The notes: a model not told the origin generated them from the sequence alone. DNA of 64,000 nucleotides from Acidimicrobiaceae bacterium (GCA_002719335.1 PBHE01000007.1:62001-126000), one strand, 5' to 3'; shown: positions 19,359 through 27,911, counted from the first letter of the stretch. Numbers and translations are program-made.

Positions 19359-20204
19359 CTAGAGGCCATCTCGAAGCGGACGATGGTTCGGAAATTCGGC
19401 ATCTCGCTTCTCGTTGGCGGCGGTGAAAGCTTCGGCCATGTCGTCAGTGTCGAACATGGCAGCGTTCCAAGTTGCAATGTATTCAAGTCCGTCAGCGACT
19501 GAATGATCACGACCGTAGTTAAGTGTTTGTTTGGTTCCCCAGACGGCCATCGGGCTTTTCGATGCGATTTCGCCAGCTATATCGAATACGGCGGCGATCA
19601 TCTCATCTTGATCTGCGTATATTTCGTTTACGAAGCCGCGTTCTTTTGCCTCGATTGCTGACATATTTCGTCCGGTATAGGCAAGTTCTCGCACCACTCC
19701 TTCAGGTACCAGCTTGGGCATTCTCTGGAGGGTTCCAACGTCTGCGGTCATGCCAATGTTGATCTCTTGGATACAGAAGAAGGCGTCCTTTGTTGCGTAG
19801 CGAAGGTCAGCAGCGGAAACCATGTCGATTCCTCCACCGATGCAGGCACCTTGAATAGCGGACAACACTGGAAGACGACTTTCTTCTAGACAACTGAAAC
19901 TGCGTTGGAGTTTCAGTGCGGTTGAACGGAAAGTTGCTCGCTGTCGGCTGCCGTGTGTCGACTGTTCTTGGCTACTCACATTGTTGTTCCCAGCGAAAAC
20001 GCTTAAGTCCATTCCAGAGCAGAAGTGCCGACCCTCCGCCGAAAGAACAATGACTCTTGCGTCACCGCCAGCGGACAACTGGTCAACAATTTCGGGCAAT
20101 TCTTGCCAGAACTCAGGAATCATCGAGTTTGCGCGCTCAGGCCGGATCATTCGCACGTGCGCCAGGTGATTGGTTGTTTCAACGTCGAAGCAGGTATAGG
20201 TCAC
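19359..20204 (-). CDS. enoyl-CoA hydratase/isomerase family, dienoyl-CoA isomerase (ECH1)-like
   Basis: 281 aa crotonase fold. Oxyanion motif HFCSGMDLSVF and GACIGGGIDMVSAADLRYA, then FFCIQEINIGMTADVGTLQ. The three acidic residues of delta3,5-delta2,4-dienoyl-CoA isomerase (Asp of GGGID, Glu of IQE, Asp of TADVG) are all in place, which argues for a role in beta-oxidation of unsaturated acyl chains, not simple hydration. GTG start, with TAGGGT 6 nt upstream (leaderless). Operon with the downstream amidase. Confidence 0.85.
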   Translation of the reverse strand: MTYTCFDVETTNHLAHVRMIRPERANSMIPEFWQELPEIVDQLSAGGDARVIVLSAEGRHFCSGMDLSVFAGNNNVSSQEQSTHGSRQRATFRSTALKLQRSFSCLEESRLPVLSAIQGACIGGGIDMVSAADLRYATKDAFFCIQEINIGMTADVGTLQRMPKLVPEGVVRELAYTGRNMSAIEAKERGFVNEIYADQDEMIAAVFDIAGEIASKSPMAVWGTKQTLNYGRDHSVADGLEYIATWNAAMFDTDDMAEAFTAANEKRDAEFPNHRPLRDGL

Positions 20205-20210
20205 ATCTCG

Positions 20211-20216
20211 ACCCTA
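20211..20216 (-). promoter_or_regulatory. -10 box of the crotonase-amidase operon
   Basis: TAGGGT on the minus strand, 6 nt before the GTG start at 20204; no ribosome-binding site between. Confidence 0.5.
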
Positions 20217-20261
20217 GATCGCGCAAGAGAACCATGCGACCTCATAGAGTCGTTATCGAGG

Positions 20262-20666
20262 TCAGCCCGACAACATAACTCCCATGACCAAGGCTGCCAG
20301 TGACGCGAGAAGAGCAAGCCCGGCGCTTGCACCCCGTATCGATGCCTTATCGGTGGATTGATGCAGCCAAGCACCAAACCCGGAAAGTGCGACCAGGAGC
20401 ATCTTGATTCCAAGTAGCGCATTCCAGCTTGCTGTAGTGCTCGGTAGAGACACCATGTTCCAAATTCCGGTGAAGACGGCAAGTCCGAAAAACGGCCAAG
20501 CAATACGCCCGAACGCTTTGGCGATACTTGGTAGTGCTTCGGGATGTGTTCGCCGGACCGCGGGAACTAACGCACCAACGACAATTTGTCCTCCGACCCA
20601 GACGCAAACCGCCAGGATGTGCAGCAAGACACGGACGGTGTCGACGTCAAATGAAACATCAAGCAT
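20262..20666 (-). CDS. small integral membrane protein, CopD-like
   Basis: 134 aa with four predicted hydrophobic helices: HILAVCVWVGGQIVVGALV near residues 16-34, WPFFGLAVFTGIWNMV, LLGIKMLLVALSGFGAWL, and GLALLASLAALVMGVML at the C-terminus. The first helix (His and VWVGG) resembles CopD/DUF2269-type membrane proteins that may bind haem or copper, but this is weak. AAGAGG ribosome-binding site 6 nt before the ATG. Function unassigned. Confidence 0.7.
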   Translation of the reverse strand: MLDVSFDVDTVRVLLHILAVCVWVGGQIVVGALVPAVRRTHPEALPSIAKAFGRIAWPFFGLAVFTGIWNMVSLPSTTASWNALLGIKMLLVALSGFGAWLHQSTDKASIRGASAGLALLASLAALVMGVMLSG

Positions 20667-20734
20667 TATGAACCTCTTATTTTTGACGGGTTCTTGCAGC
20701 CCGCTGATTGGATGTTAGGAGACTGCGGCTTCCG

Positions 20735-21892
20735 TTAGGAGTTCAGAAGACGTGACATATTGTCGGCATAAAACTTGTTGAGTACCTCTTCTGACATGCC
20801 CTCTAGAGAAGCTTCGAATCTTCCGAGCGGGTTCCTGCCGCCTTCGATGTGCGGGTAGTCCGAAGAAAACAGATAAAGGTCCGAGTTTGACTCTCGAACC
20901 ATCGCCCCCACGTCTTCGAACGCGTATGGCGTGAAGGCCATCTGACGACTGATTAGTTCCGACGGAAGACTCTTCAGCGCTTCCAGATCAGGTTCTGACC
21001 GTTTCCAAATTTGTGCCACGAGATCTAACCGCCGAAGAAACGAGGGCACCCACCCGGCGCCAAGTTCTATTACCCCGCCGCGCAGCTTCGGGTGCCGTTG
21101 AAGAACCCCATCCAACACCAATGTGCCGACAAAGTTCTCTGCTGCATGGTGAAGAGCAATCATGTCCTTGCCCCGCACATTCTCTCCGCCGCCCAACCAG
21201 TCTGTGGGCACTGGCCGGCCCGTGTTCAGCCACTCGGGTTTGAGTTGGAGAGGATTGCCGCCAACGTGAAGAAGAAACGGAATCCCCGCTTCTGCCATTC
21301 GTGCCCACACAGGGTCTAACGAGTCGTGGCCTGGTGAAGCCCCTCCTGCTGGGCGATGAGGAACCCACATGGCTTCAAGACCAAGCGAAATAGCAAATTC
21401 GAGTTCCTTCAAGCTTGCCGTTGGCTCATCCAATGGAAGCAACGCAACCCCTATGAGGCGCGAATCCTCGGAACAGAACTCAGCCATTGCGCGGTTGTGG
21501 GCACGCGCAGCGCCGTAACGAACTTCCAGGTCCGCTTTGGGGTCGAAGGCAACGGGAGCGCTGAAAGTCGAAAACACGAACTGCTGCTGAAATCCCAGTA
21601 GATCGAGAGCCGTACCGCGTTCGTGTTTGTTGAACGCTCCGAGAGCGAGGTATCCCTTTGGCCCCGCGATCAGATCATCCCCGAGCGCAACGAGTTCAGC
21701 GACTTTCTGAGGCGGATGGGCACCCGTCCTTGCGGCTTCTCGCCATGAATCGCTACTCCGCGCCGCTGCATCGAAGTCGATTTGCGGGATGCGATCGCGA
21801 ACTAAAGGGTCGGCATGAGCAGTCAGGAAATCAGGTAACTCCATGAGGTGACTGTCGGCGTCCAAGTATGTGCGTTCTCGTGCATAGGCCAT
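20735..21892 (-). CDS. PF04909 amidohydrolase
   Basis: 385 aa TIM-barrel hydrolase or decarboxylase family member. DADSHLMEL near the N-terminus, LHVGGNPL barrel His, HHAAENF, and FSSDYPHIEG with the conserved Asp; related proteins in actinobacterial degradation islands are annotated only as amidohydrolase. ATG 21892 is preferred over a longer reading (to 21964) because TACCGT sits 6 nt upstream as a leaderless -10 and the longer form would overlap the divergent moaB gene. Substrate unknown. Confidence 0.8.
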   Translation of the reverse strand: MAYARERTYLDADSHLMELPDFLTAHADPLVRDRIPQIDFDAAARSSDSWREAARTGAHPPQKVAELVALGDDLIAGPKGYLALGAFNKHERGTALDLLGFQQQFVFSTFSAPVAFDPKADLEVRYGAARAHNRAMAEFCSEDSRLIGVALLPLDEPTASLKELEFAISLGLEAMWVPHRPAGGASPGHDSLDPVWARMAEAGIPFLLHVGGNPLQLKPEWLNTGRPVPTDWLGGGENVRGKDMIALHHAAENFVGTLVLDGVLQRHPKLRGGVIELGAGWVPSFLRRLDLVAQIWKRSEPDLEALKSLPSELISRQMAFTPYAFEDVGAMVRESNSDLYLFSSDYPHIEGGRNPLGRFEASLEGMSEEVLNKFYADNMSRLLNS

Positions 21893-21898
21893 ACCATG

Positions 21899-21904
21899 AC
21901 GGTA
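21899..21904 (-). promoter_or_regulatory. -10 box of the amidohydrolase gene
   Basis: TACCGT on the minus strand, 6 nt before the ATG at 21892. It decides that start and faces the moaB promoter within a 63-bp divergent gap. Confidence 0.5.
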
Positions 21905-21943
21905 GTTGCCAGATCTGTAGAGATGCTTAAGAAGCGGTGACGG

Positions 21944-21949
21944 TAGCCT
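21944..21949 (+). promoter_or_regulatory. -10 box of the moaB-rib operon
   Basis: TAGCCT, 6 nt before the moaB ATG; leaderless arrangement, no ribosome-binding site visible. Confidence 0.5.
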
Positions 21950-21955
21950 CCGGAT

Positions 21956-22486
21956 ATGACTCACCGCGAAAATCTTGACGAGTCTTCACACGACTCTCAT
22001 GAGCGAACTATTTCTGAGAGCGTCCTGTTGGCCAAGGTGTTGACAGTTTCCGATGGTGTGATGAGCGGCGTGCGCGAGGATAAAAGTGGTGAAGCGTTGG
22101 TTTCGAGTCTTACCGCTCACGGCTTCAATGTGGTTGAGCATTGCTGCGTCGCAGATGGAGTAGACAATGTTGCGGAGCGTCTCGCTGAAATGTCACAAGA
22201 TTTCGCCGGCGTGATTGTCACCACGGGTGGAACCGGATTTACTGAGCGCGATCTCACCCCCGAGGGAACTCTGCGAGTGCTTGAAAAGCAGGCCCCGGGT
22301 ATCGCTGAAGCCATGAGACTGGTCAATCCTCTTGGGCGCCTATCTCGTGGCGTGGCAGGAATCGTCGGTCGATCAATCATTCTCAACACCCCAGGCTCCA
22401 CAGCAGGTTGCGTCGAGTGCTTCGACGCCGTGGCCGATGTGATACCCCACGCCTTGGGGCTTCTTCACGGTGAACGGTTGCATTAG
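21956..22486 (+). CDS. moaB: MoaB/MogA-type molybdopterin-binding protein
   Basis: Molybdenum cofactor synthesis family, adenylylating molybdopterin before metal insertion. 176 aa with a roughly 24-residue polar N-terminal extension, then the core from KVLTVSDGVMSG, the pterin/phosphate motif TTGGTGFTERDLTPE, and ILNTPGSTAG. MoaB and MogA cannot be told apart reliably by eye. It heads the riboflavin operon: ribD starts 2 bp after its stop. Confidence 0.88.
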   Translation: MTHRENLDESSHDSHERTISESVLLAKVLTVSDGVMSGVREDKSGEALVSSLTAHGFNVVEHCCVADGVDNVAERLAEMSQDFAGVIVTTGGTGFTERDLTPEGTLRVLEKQAPGIAEAMRLVNPLGRLSRGVAGIVGRSIILNTPGSTAGCVECFDAVADVIPHALGLLHGERLH

Positions 22487-22488
22487 CA

Positions 22489-23493
22489 GTGAATAACTCT
22501 GAATATCCCACTGATGCTGCCCTTATCGATAGGGCGATAGCAAACGCAGCCTCAGTTAGAGGCACCACAGCACCTAATCCTTGGGTAGGTGCCGTAGTTC
22601 TGACCCAAGACGGAGAAGTATTCGACGGCGCAACTCGTCCTGCAGGTGGACCGCACGCGGAACGGATTGCCCTCGAAGCTGCTGGTCAAGCCGTGCGAGG
22701 AGCGACGCTCGCTACTACGCTCGAACCCTGTTGTCACTCGGGTCGAACAGATCCATGCGTGGATCACATAATCGAAGCCGGAGTTGTTCGCGTCGTAGTA
22801 GGCCTTACCGATCCAGATCCTCGAGTCGCTGGCGGCGGTATACGCGCATTGCGTAATGCGGGAATCGAAGTAGTAGAAGGAGTGCGAAAGCGAGCAGCCA
22901 CGGCTCAACTTGAGCCCTATCTGCATCATCGACGCACGGGCAGACCGTGGGTGGTGCTAAAGATGGCGCTTACCCTGGATGGTCGAACAGCTGCACCTGA
23001 CAGTTCCTCTCAATGGATCACCAGCGAAGAGGCCCGACGTGATGGCCGCTCCCTAAGAGCTCGATGCGACGCGGTTCTCGTGGGAGCCGGAACTGTGAGA
23101 TCGGATGATCCATCGCTGACTGTGCGGGACGTTTCAGGGATCGACCCTCAACGCATTGTCTTAGGTCGAGCGCCGGCCGGTGCGGCAGTTCACCCTTGTT
23201 GGGAGATGCAAGGGGAACTCGAAGCACTGCTTGAACAGATGGGAGAGGCGGGCGTTGTTGATCTCCTAGTTGAAGGTGGAGCCAACGTTGCTGCCGAGTT
23301 CCACCGTAAAGGTGTAGTCAACGAATACGTGTTGTATGTAGCGCCCGCGCTTATGGGTGGCGACGACGGTCGACCCGTGTTCGCTAACTCAGGTTCTGCG
23401 ACAATGTCTGACCTATGGCGCGGCGAAATTCGCGATATCCGCAGAGTGGGAGTTGATCTTCGGATAGAAGTTCGACCCCTAGAGGGAGACTGA
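22489..23493 (+). CDS. ribD: bifunctional riboflavin deaminase/reductase
   Basis: Deaminates then reduces the pyrimidine intermediate of riboflavin synthesis. 334 aa: deaminase domain at residues 1-145 with NPWVGAVV, zinc motif HAE and PCCHSGRTDPC; reductase domain from about 150 with MALTLDGRTA, GAGTVRSDDP and LLVEGGANVA. The reductase is a little shorter than the roughly 360-aa standard, with a compact middle section. GTG start. TGATG overlap with ribE. Confidence 0.95.
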   Translation: MNNSEYPTDAALIDRAIANAASVRGTTAPNPWVGAVVLTQDGEVFDGATRPAGGPHAERIALEAAGQAVRGATLATTLEPCCHSGRTDPCVDHIIEAGVVRVVVGLTDPDPRVAGGGIRALRNAGIEVVEGVRKRAATAQLEPYLHHRRTGRPWVVLKMALTLDGRTAAPDSSSQWITSEEARRDGRSLRARCDAVLVGAGTVRSDDPSLTVRDVSGIDPQRIVLGRAPAGAAVHPCWEMQGELEALLEQMGEAGVVDLLVEGGANVAAEFHRKGVVNEYVLYVAPALMGGDDGRPVFANSGSATMSDLWRGEIRDIRRVGVDLRIEVRPLEGD

Positions 23494-24068
23494 TGTTCAC
23501 GGGATTGATTGAGGAGCTCGGCTCTTTCGTAAGCAGAGACGGCGAGCGATTTCGTTTTTCCGCAAATCAAGTTCTCGAAGGAACCACCGTCGATGATTCG
23601 ATATCGGTTAATGGCTGTTGTCTAACAGTCGTCGCGTTGGGGGAGGACTGGTGGGAAACTGATGTTGTAGGTGAAACCGTCCAACGAACCTCGCTTGGAC
23701 AGTTGACCCCTGGGGACCCGGTCAACTTCGAACGCGCAGTCAGATATGCCGACCGTTTGGGAGGTCACATGGTCCAAGGCCATATAGACGGCGTTGGGAC
23801 TGTGGTCACGCCTGGCTCAGACTTGCGTATTCGGACCCCCGAAGGATTAGATAGGTACCTAGTAGAAAAAGGGTCAATTACGGTCGACGGAGTCAGCCTG
23901 ACGTGTTTTGACGTGCACGAAAACTCGTTCTCAGTGGCATTAATTCCCCACACCCTGGCTGTCACAACTCTCGGATCGTACTCAGCGGGCGATAGCGTAA
24001 ACCTTGAGGTCGATGTAATCGCCAAGTATGTAGAGCGGCTCCTGGCGCCGCACAATGGAGATAACTAG
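23493..24068 (+). CDS. ribE: riboflavin synthase alpha chain
   Basis: Dismutates two lumazines to riboflavin. 191 aa, two lumazine-binding repeats: first with MFTGLIEELG, SVNGCCLTV; second with GGHMVQGHIDG, VDGVSLT. The tandem repeat and N-terminal MFTG are diagnostic. Start overlaps ribD by one base. Confidence 0.96.
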   Translation: MFTGLIEELGSFVSRDGERFRFSANQVLEGTTVDDSISVNGCCLTVVALGEDWWETDVVGETVQRTSLGQLTPGDPVNFERAVRYADRLGGHMVQGHIDGVGTVVTPGSDLRIRTPEGLDRYLVEKGSITVDGVSLTCFDVHENSFSVALIPHTLAVTTLGSYSAGDSVNLEVDVIAKYVERLLAPHNGDN

Positions 24069-24095
24069 TGACTATCCCCGGGAAAACTCGCGACG

Positions 24096-25361
24096 ATGGA
24101 TAAGTTGAATTCGAAGAACCAGTCATCGGGTGATACCGATTCACCGCTCGCTGCGGTGGAAGATGCGATCGCCGCGATCGGACGCGGTGAAATCGTGGTC
24201 GTCGTCGATGACGAGGATCGCGAGAACGAAGGCGACCTCATCATGGCGGCGGAACACGCTACGCCAGAGACCATCGCGTTTTTCGTCCGCTACACATCGG
24301 GAGTTCTATGCGCGCCGATGACAGGTGAGCGTCTAGACGAACTAGCGCTGCCGTTGATGGTGAGTGTCAACACTGAGCCGATGCGGACCGCCTACACCAT
24401 TACTGTGGATGCGGCTGAGGGCACCACTACTGGAATCTCTGCAGGCGACCGCTCTCGTACCCTTAATTTGCTTTCATCCCCCCACAGCGAGCCGCATGAT
24501 TTTGTGCGACCAGGTCACGTTCTACCTCTCCGCTACCGTCCAGGTGGGGTACTCAAGCGAGCCGGTCATACCGAGGCAGCAGTCGACCTGTCTCGTCTGG
24601 CCGGGTGTGAACCAACGGGTGTTCTTGCCGAAGTTGTTAACGACGACGGCACTATGGCCCGGCTGCCTCAACTTATACAATTTTGCGAAGAACACGACCT
24701 ATTCCTCATTTCGATTGCGGACCTAATTCGCTATCGACGAGCAAACGAGCGGCTTGTTGACCCGGTGGCACAGGCGCGCATCCCAACTATCTACGGAGAT
24801 TTCACCGGGCATGTTTTCCGCGACTTTGACGGCACAGAACACCTCGCGTTGGTCCACGGACAGATCATGGGCCCAGATCCCATATTGGTGCGCGTCCATA
24901 GCGAATGTTTGACAGGAGACATCCTCACTTCCATGCGCTGCGATTGCGGTGCTCAGTTACATACGGCTCTTGAAGCAATAGCCAACGAGCAAGCCGGCGT
25001 TCTTGTTTATCTTCGCGGCCATGAAGGTAGAGGCATCGGAATTGGACACAAGATAGCGGCGTACTCGTTGCAAGATGAAGGGCGCGACACCGTCGATGCA
25101 AATCTCGAACTTGGGTTGCCCGTCGACAGTCGTGAATACGGTATTGGCGCACAAATTCTCGTCGAGCTTGGGGTCACCAAAATGCGCCTTATGACTAATA
25201 ATCCCGACAAAATTGGCGGACTTGGCGGCTATGGCCTCGAAATAGTTGAACGTGTTCCAACGACGACCGGGGCCAACCCAGAAAACTTGGCGTATTTGCG
25301 GACCAAGCAAATGCGGCTAGGGCACCTTATCGAAGGTCTTGGCGATGTTGCCGCTGATTGA
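24096..25361 (+). CDS. ribBA: bifunctional DHBP synthase / GTP cyclohydrolase II
   Basis: Supplies both branches of riboflavin synthesis. 421 aa: RibB half (DDEDRENEGDLIMAAEH, then RPGHVLPLRYRPGG and RAGHTEAAVDL) and RibA half from about residue 225 with zinc motif HSECLTGDILTSMRCDCG, RGHEGRGIG and MTNNPDKI. Both active sites appear intact. The usual next gene, ribH for lumazine synthase, is missing; hisG follows after about 100 bp. Confidence 0.96.
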   Translation: MDKLNSKNQSSGDTDSPLAAVEDAIAAIGRGEIVVVVDDEDRENEGDLIMAAEHATPETIAFFVRYTSGVLCAPMTGERLDELALPLMVSVNTEPMRTAYTITVDAAEGTTTGISAGDRSRTLNLLSSPHSEPHDFVRPGHVLPLRYRPGGVLKRAGHTEAAVDLSRLAGCEPTGVLAEVVNDDGTMARLPQLIQFCEEHDLFLISIADLIRYRRANERLVDPVAQARIPTIYGDFTGHVFRDFDGTEHLALVHGQIMGPDPILVRVHSECLTGDILTSMRCDCGAQLHTALEAIANEQAGVLVYLRGHEGRGIGIGHKIAAYSLQDEGRDTVDANLELGLPVDSREYGIGAQILVELGVTKMRLMTNNPDKIGGLGGYGLEIVERVPTTTGANPENLAYLRTKQMRLGHLIEGLGDVAAD

Positions 25362-25397
25362 ACCAACGCGGCTTCAGCCGTGAGCTCAATTGGTTTT

Positions 25398-25455
25398 GAA
25401 GGGAACCTTCGAATCGTAATTCGACTAGGGGTTCGACTGCCCCGAACGGTACGGT
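25398..25455 (+). promoter_or_regulatory. inverted repeats and -10 box upstream of hisG
   Basis: Three elements are packed here: GAAGG-gaa-CCTTC (25398-25410), TCGAAT-cgta-ATTCGA (25409-25424), and GGGG/CCCC with GTTCG/CGAAC around 25428-25447. TACGGT (25450-25455) ends 7 nt before the hisG ATG. The 16-bp palindrome is one symmetric change from the actinobacterial LexA box; its real partner is unknown. Confidence 0.45.
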
Positions 25456-25462
25456 CAACAAC

Positions 25463-26338
25463 ATGCTGAAACTCGTGCTCCCCAAGGGTTCTCTTGAAAC
25501 AGCGACAATGCAGCTTTTCGATGATGCTGACCTGACCGTTCGTAGAAGCAGCGAGGTTGATTACCGAGCGACCATTGATGACCCGCGTGTCGATGAGGTG
25601 AGGATCCTTCGTCCGCAAGAAATTCCAACCTACGTTGCTGATGGGCTGTTCGACGTAGGAATCGCTGGCAGAGACTGGATTGAAGAAACTAGCAGCGACG
25701 TAGTTTCCTTAGGTCAGATGAAGTACTCCAAAGCAACAGCAAAGCCAGTCAGAATCGTGTTGGCGGTCCCAACTGACAGTTCCTATGAATCGATTACTGA
25801 TTTACCACAAGGTGTTCGAATCTCAAGTGAGTACCCCGAACTAACGAACCGCCACTTCGCTGCAGCGGGTATTAAAGCCGATATCCGACTTAGCTACGGT
25901 GCCACAGAAGCCAAAGCACCCGACATAGTCGACGCGGTCGTTGATCTCACTGAAACCGGTAGCGCTCTTAAAGCAGCGGGGCTGAAAATAATCGACGAAA
26001 TTTTGACCAGCTATACCGAAATTTTCGCTAACGGTGAATCCTATGCCGATCCTGGAAAACGTAAAGCTATGGAGCAAATCAAGACCCTTCTAGATGGAGT
26101 ACTGGACGCCCGTGGACGGGTATTGATGAAGCTAAACGTGGGAGCCACAGAGCTGGATCAGGTGATAAGCGTTCTGCCTTCTATGAAGGCGCCCACCGTC
26201 AATGAGCTTTGGGGAGGAGGAGGTTTCGCCGTGGAGACTGTCGTGAACAAAAGCGATATCAACGTCCTTATTCCAGACCTTCTCGAACTCGGAGCCACAG
26301 ATGTAATCGAGATTCCAATCTCTAAGATCGTGCCGTAG
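25463..26338 (+). CDS. hisG: ATP phosphoribosyltransferase, long form
   Basis: First, feedback-controlled step of histidine synthesis. 291 aa: catalytic domains with LVLPKGSL, ADGLFDVGIAGRDW and the PRPP-loop region VVDLTETGSALK; a C-terminal ACT-like regulatory domain from about residue 215 (RVLMKLNVGATELDQVI) marks the hexameric long form that needs no HisZ. Leaderless start. No other his gene is in the window; hisE often precedes hisG but does not here. Confidence 0.96.
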   Translation: MLKLVLPKGSLETATMQLFDDADLTVRRSSEVDYRATIDDPRVDEVRILRPQEIPTYVADGLFDVGIAGRDWIEETSSDVVSLGQMKYSKATAKPVRIVLAVPTDSSYESITDLPQGVRISSEYPELTNRHFAAAGIKADIRLSYGATEAKAPDIVDAVVDLTETGSALKAAGLKIIDEILTSYTEIFANGESYADPGKRKAMEQIKTLLDGVLDARGRVLMKLNVGATELDQVISVLPSMKAPTVNELWGGGGFAVETVVNKSDINVLIPDLLELGATDVIEIPISKIVP

Positions 26339-26352
26339 ATCTGATCGCTTAT

Positions 26353-26763
26353 TTACTCTTCAGAGTCGCCTGACTCGTGATTTTGAACCTCAACGTAACC
26401 GAGCCTGATTTGATGCAACGCCGCCGCCAAGGTCTGATGTTCAGGAAGTCGATCACCGAGTTGCTCCACTAACACGCCCATAGCGTCGATCGGTAGACGA
26501 GCCTCCTCCAGGTTGGGCGGATCTACACGAAGGTGAAGAGCTGCCAGCTCGAAGAGACCGATTACGTGGTTAGCGACTATTTGGCCTGCTGGTACCGAAA
26601 GCAACTGTTCCTGCGCTTCTTGAAGCTGCTGTTCCATAGCCGCGGCTGTCTCAGGATCGATGTCTGCGCCACCGGTGAAATCAGGAGCCGGGTTCGCCGA
26701 TGGTGCATCACTTGAATCTCCTGGGATTTCGTGCTCACCCGAAGGAGTCCAAAAGCTGCTCAT
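26353..26763 (-). CDS. DUF1844-like conserved protein
   Basis: 136 aa. N-terminal 40 residues are acidic and low complexity; an ETAAAMEQQLQEAQEQL helix follows, then a conserved-looking alpha-helical block (ANHVIGLFELAALHL, PPNLEEARLPIDAMGVL, ALHQIRLGYVEVQ) whose spacing matches the DUF1844 family by eye. Cytosolic, function unknown. Divergent from infC, sharing the upstream region; AGGAGAG precedes its ATG. Confidence 0.7.
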   Translation of the reverse strand: MSSFWTPSGEHEIPGDSSDAPSANPAPDFTGGADIDPETAAAMEQQLQEAQEQLLSVPAGQIVANHVIGLFELAALHLRVDPPNLEEARLPIDAMGVLVEQLGDRLPEHQTLAAALHQIRLGYVEVQNHESGDSEE

Positions 26764-26834
26764 ATTTTCTCTCTCCTAGATTGACGGTTCTAGCTTGCTG
26801 GCGTCCGCCTGTGCGAATAGTGCACTCACCCTGC

Positions 26835-27044
26835 TACCCTACGCCTTCAACAATAGATACAAGCGGGGTTCGCCCCCACCGTTCCACCGAAAGGTGCGTT
26901 TCGGTCACTGTCGGTCTGTTAGCGACCTAGTTGCTGGTTTTCCGTTATGTGAGGCGGGCACCAAAATGTGTCCGCCTTTCGTCATTTGATGAGAGGTGCC
27001 ATCAGACGGACGAGGAGAACGTCCTTGGTTAAGCGAGTAAGGCC
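26835..27044 (+). promoter_or_regulatory. infC operon promoter and structured leader
   Basis: A TACCCT -10 box (26835-26840) is followed by about 200 nt of hairpins: GGGG-TTCG-CCCC (26865-26876); CACC-GAAA-GGTG (26885-26896), which is mutually exclusive with ACCGAAA...TTTCGGT (26886-26905); a 9-bp stem at 26953-26976; and GGACG...CGTCC (27008-27024), with AGGAG in its loop. It looks like a regulated 5' leader of infC-rpmI-rplT. No named riboswitch or r-protein leader was matched. Confidence 0.5.
26953..26988 (+). terminator. attenuator-like hairpin in the infC leader
   Basis: A 9-bp stem (26953-26961 with 26968-26976, one G-U pair) around a 6-nt loop, followed by a T-rich stretch (TTTCGTCATTT). 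The T tract is interrupted, so it may be a weak terminator/attenuator or simply a leader stem. Confidence 0.4.

Positions 27045-27048
<4 letters not shown>
27025..27048 (+). CDS. 7-codon upstream ORF overlapping the infC start (putative)
   Basis: TTG GTT AAG CGA GTA AGG CCA TAG would encode MVKRVRP. AGGAG lies 7 nt upstream, the best ribosome-binding site in the region, and the TAG stop overlaps the presumed infC ATA start (ATAG). This would allow termination-reinitiation coupling. It could also be the true infC N-terminus if one base is missing in the sequence near 27045. Confidence 0.3.
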
Positions 27049-27611
<563 letters not shown>

Positions 27612-27690
27612 TGGATCTGACAGCAGGTCCAGAAATATTTAGGAAAATTCGTCCCTCCCATCTCGAACCCCCTTTCGATAAGGAGATGTC

Positions 27691-27885
27691 ATGCCAAAGA
27701 TGAAGACGCACAGTGGAGCAAAGAAGCGGTTTAAGACAAGCGGTTCGGGTAAGTTGATCCGCCGCAAGCAGGGCCGCAACCACATCCTTGAAAAGAAGTC
27801 AGCAAAGCGCAAGCGTCGGCTTGCCCTGGAAGGCGAGATAAGCAAGGCCGATCTTCCGCGCATCAACAAGATGCTGGGCAAGTGA
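27691..27885 (+). CDS. rpmI: ribosomal protein bL35
   Basis: 64 aa, highly basic 50S protein. Opens [14 protein letters not shown] and ends [10 protein letters not shown], both family hallmarks. AAGGAG ribosome-binding site. Lies 79 bp after infC and 26 bp before rplT in the universal infC-rpmI-rplT order. Confidence 0.97.
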   Translation: MPKMKTHSGAKKRFKTSGSGKLIRRKQGRNHILEKKSAKRKRRLALEGEISKADLPRINKMLGK

Positions 27886-27911
27886 ACCCGGACCTGTAGA
27901 GGAGATACAAA

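Noticed and set aside
18737-19426. Plus-strand ORFs opposite the amidase gene
   Set aside because: Composition biased by the antisense of the Gly/Ser/Ala-rich amidase signature; no ribosome-binding site or family match.
20735-21964. Longer form of the amidohydrolase starting at 21964
   Set aside because: It would overlap the divergent moaB gene and both promoters; ATG 21892 has a -10 box at leaderless distance.
25362-25462. A tRNA gene before hisG (GGTTCGACT looks like a T-loop)
   Set aside because: The loop is 8 nt, no matching acceptor stem, D-arm or anticodon arm can be formed.
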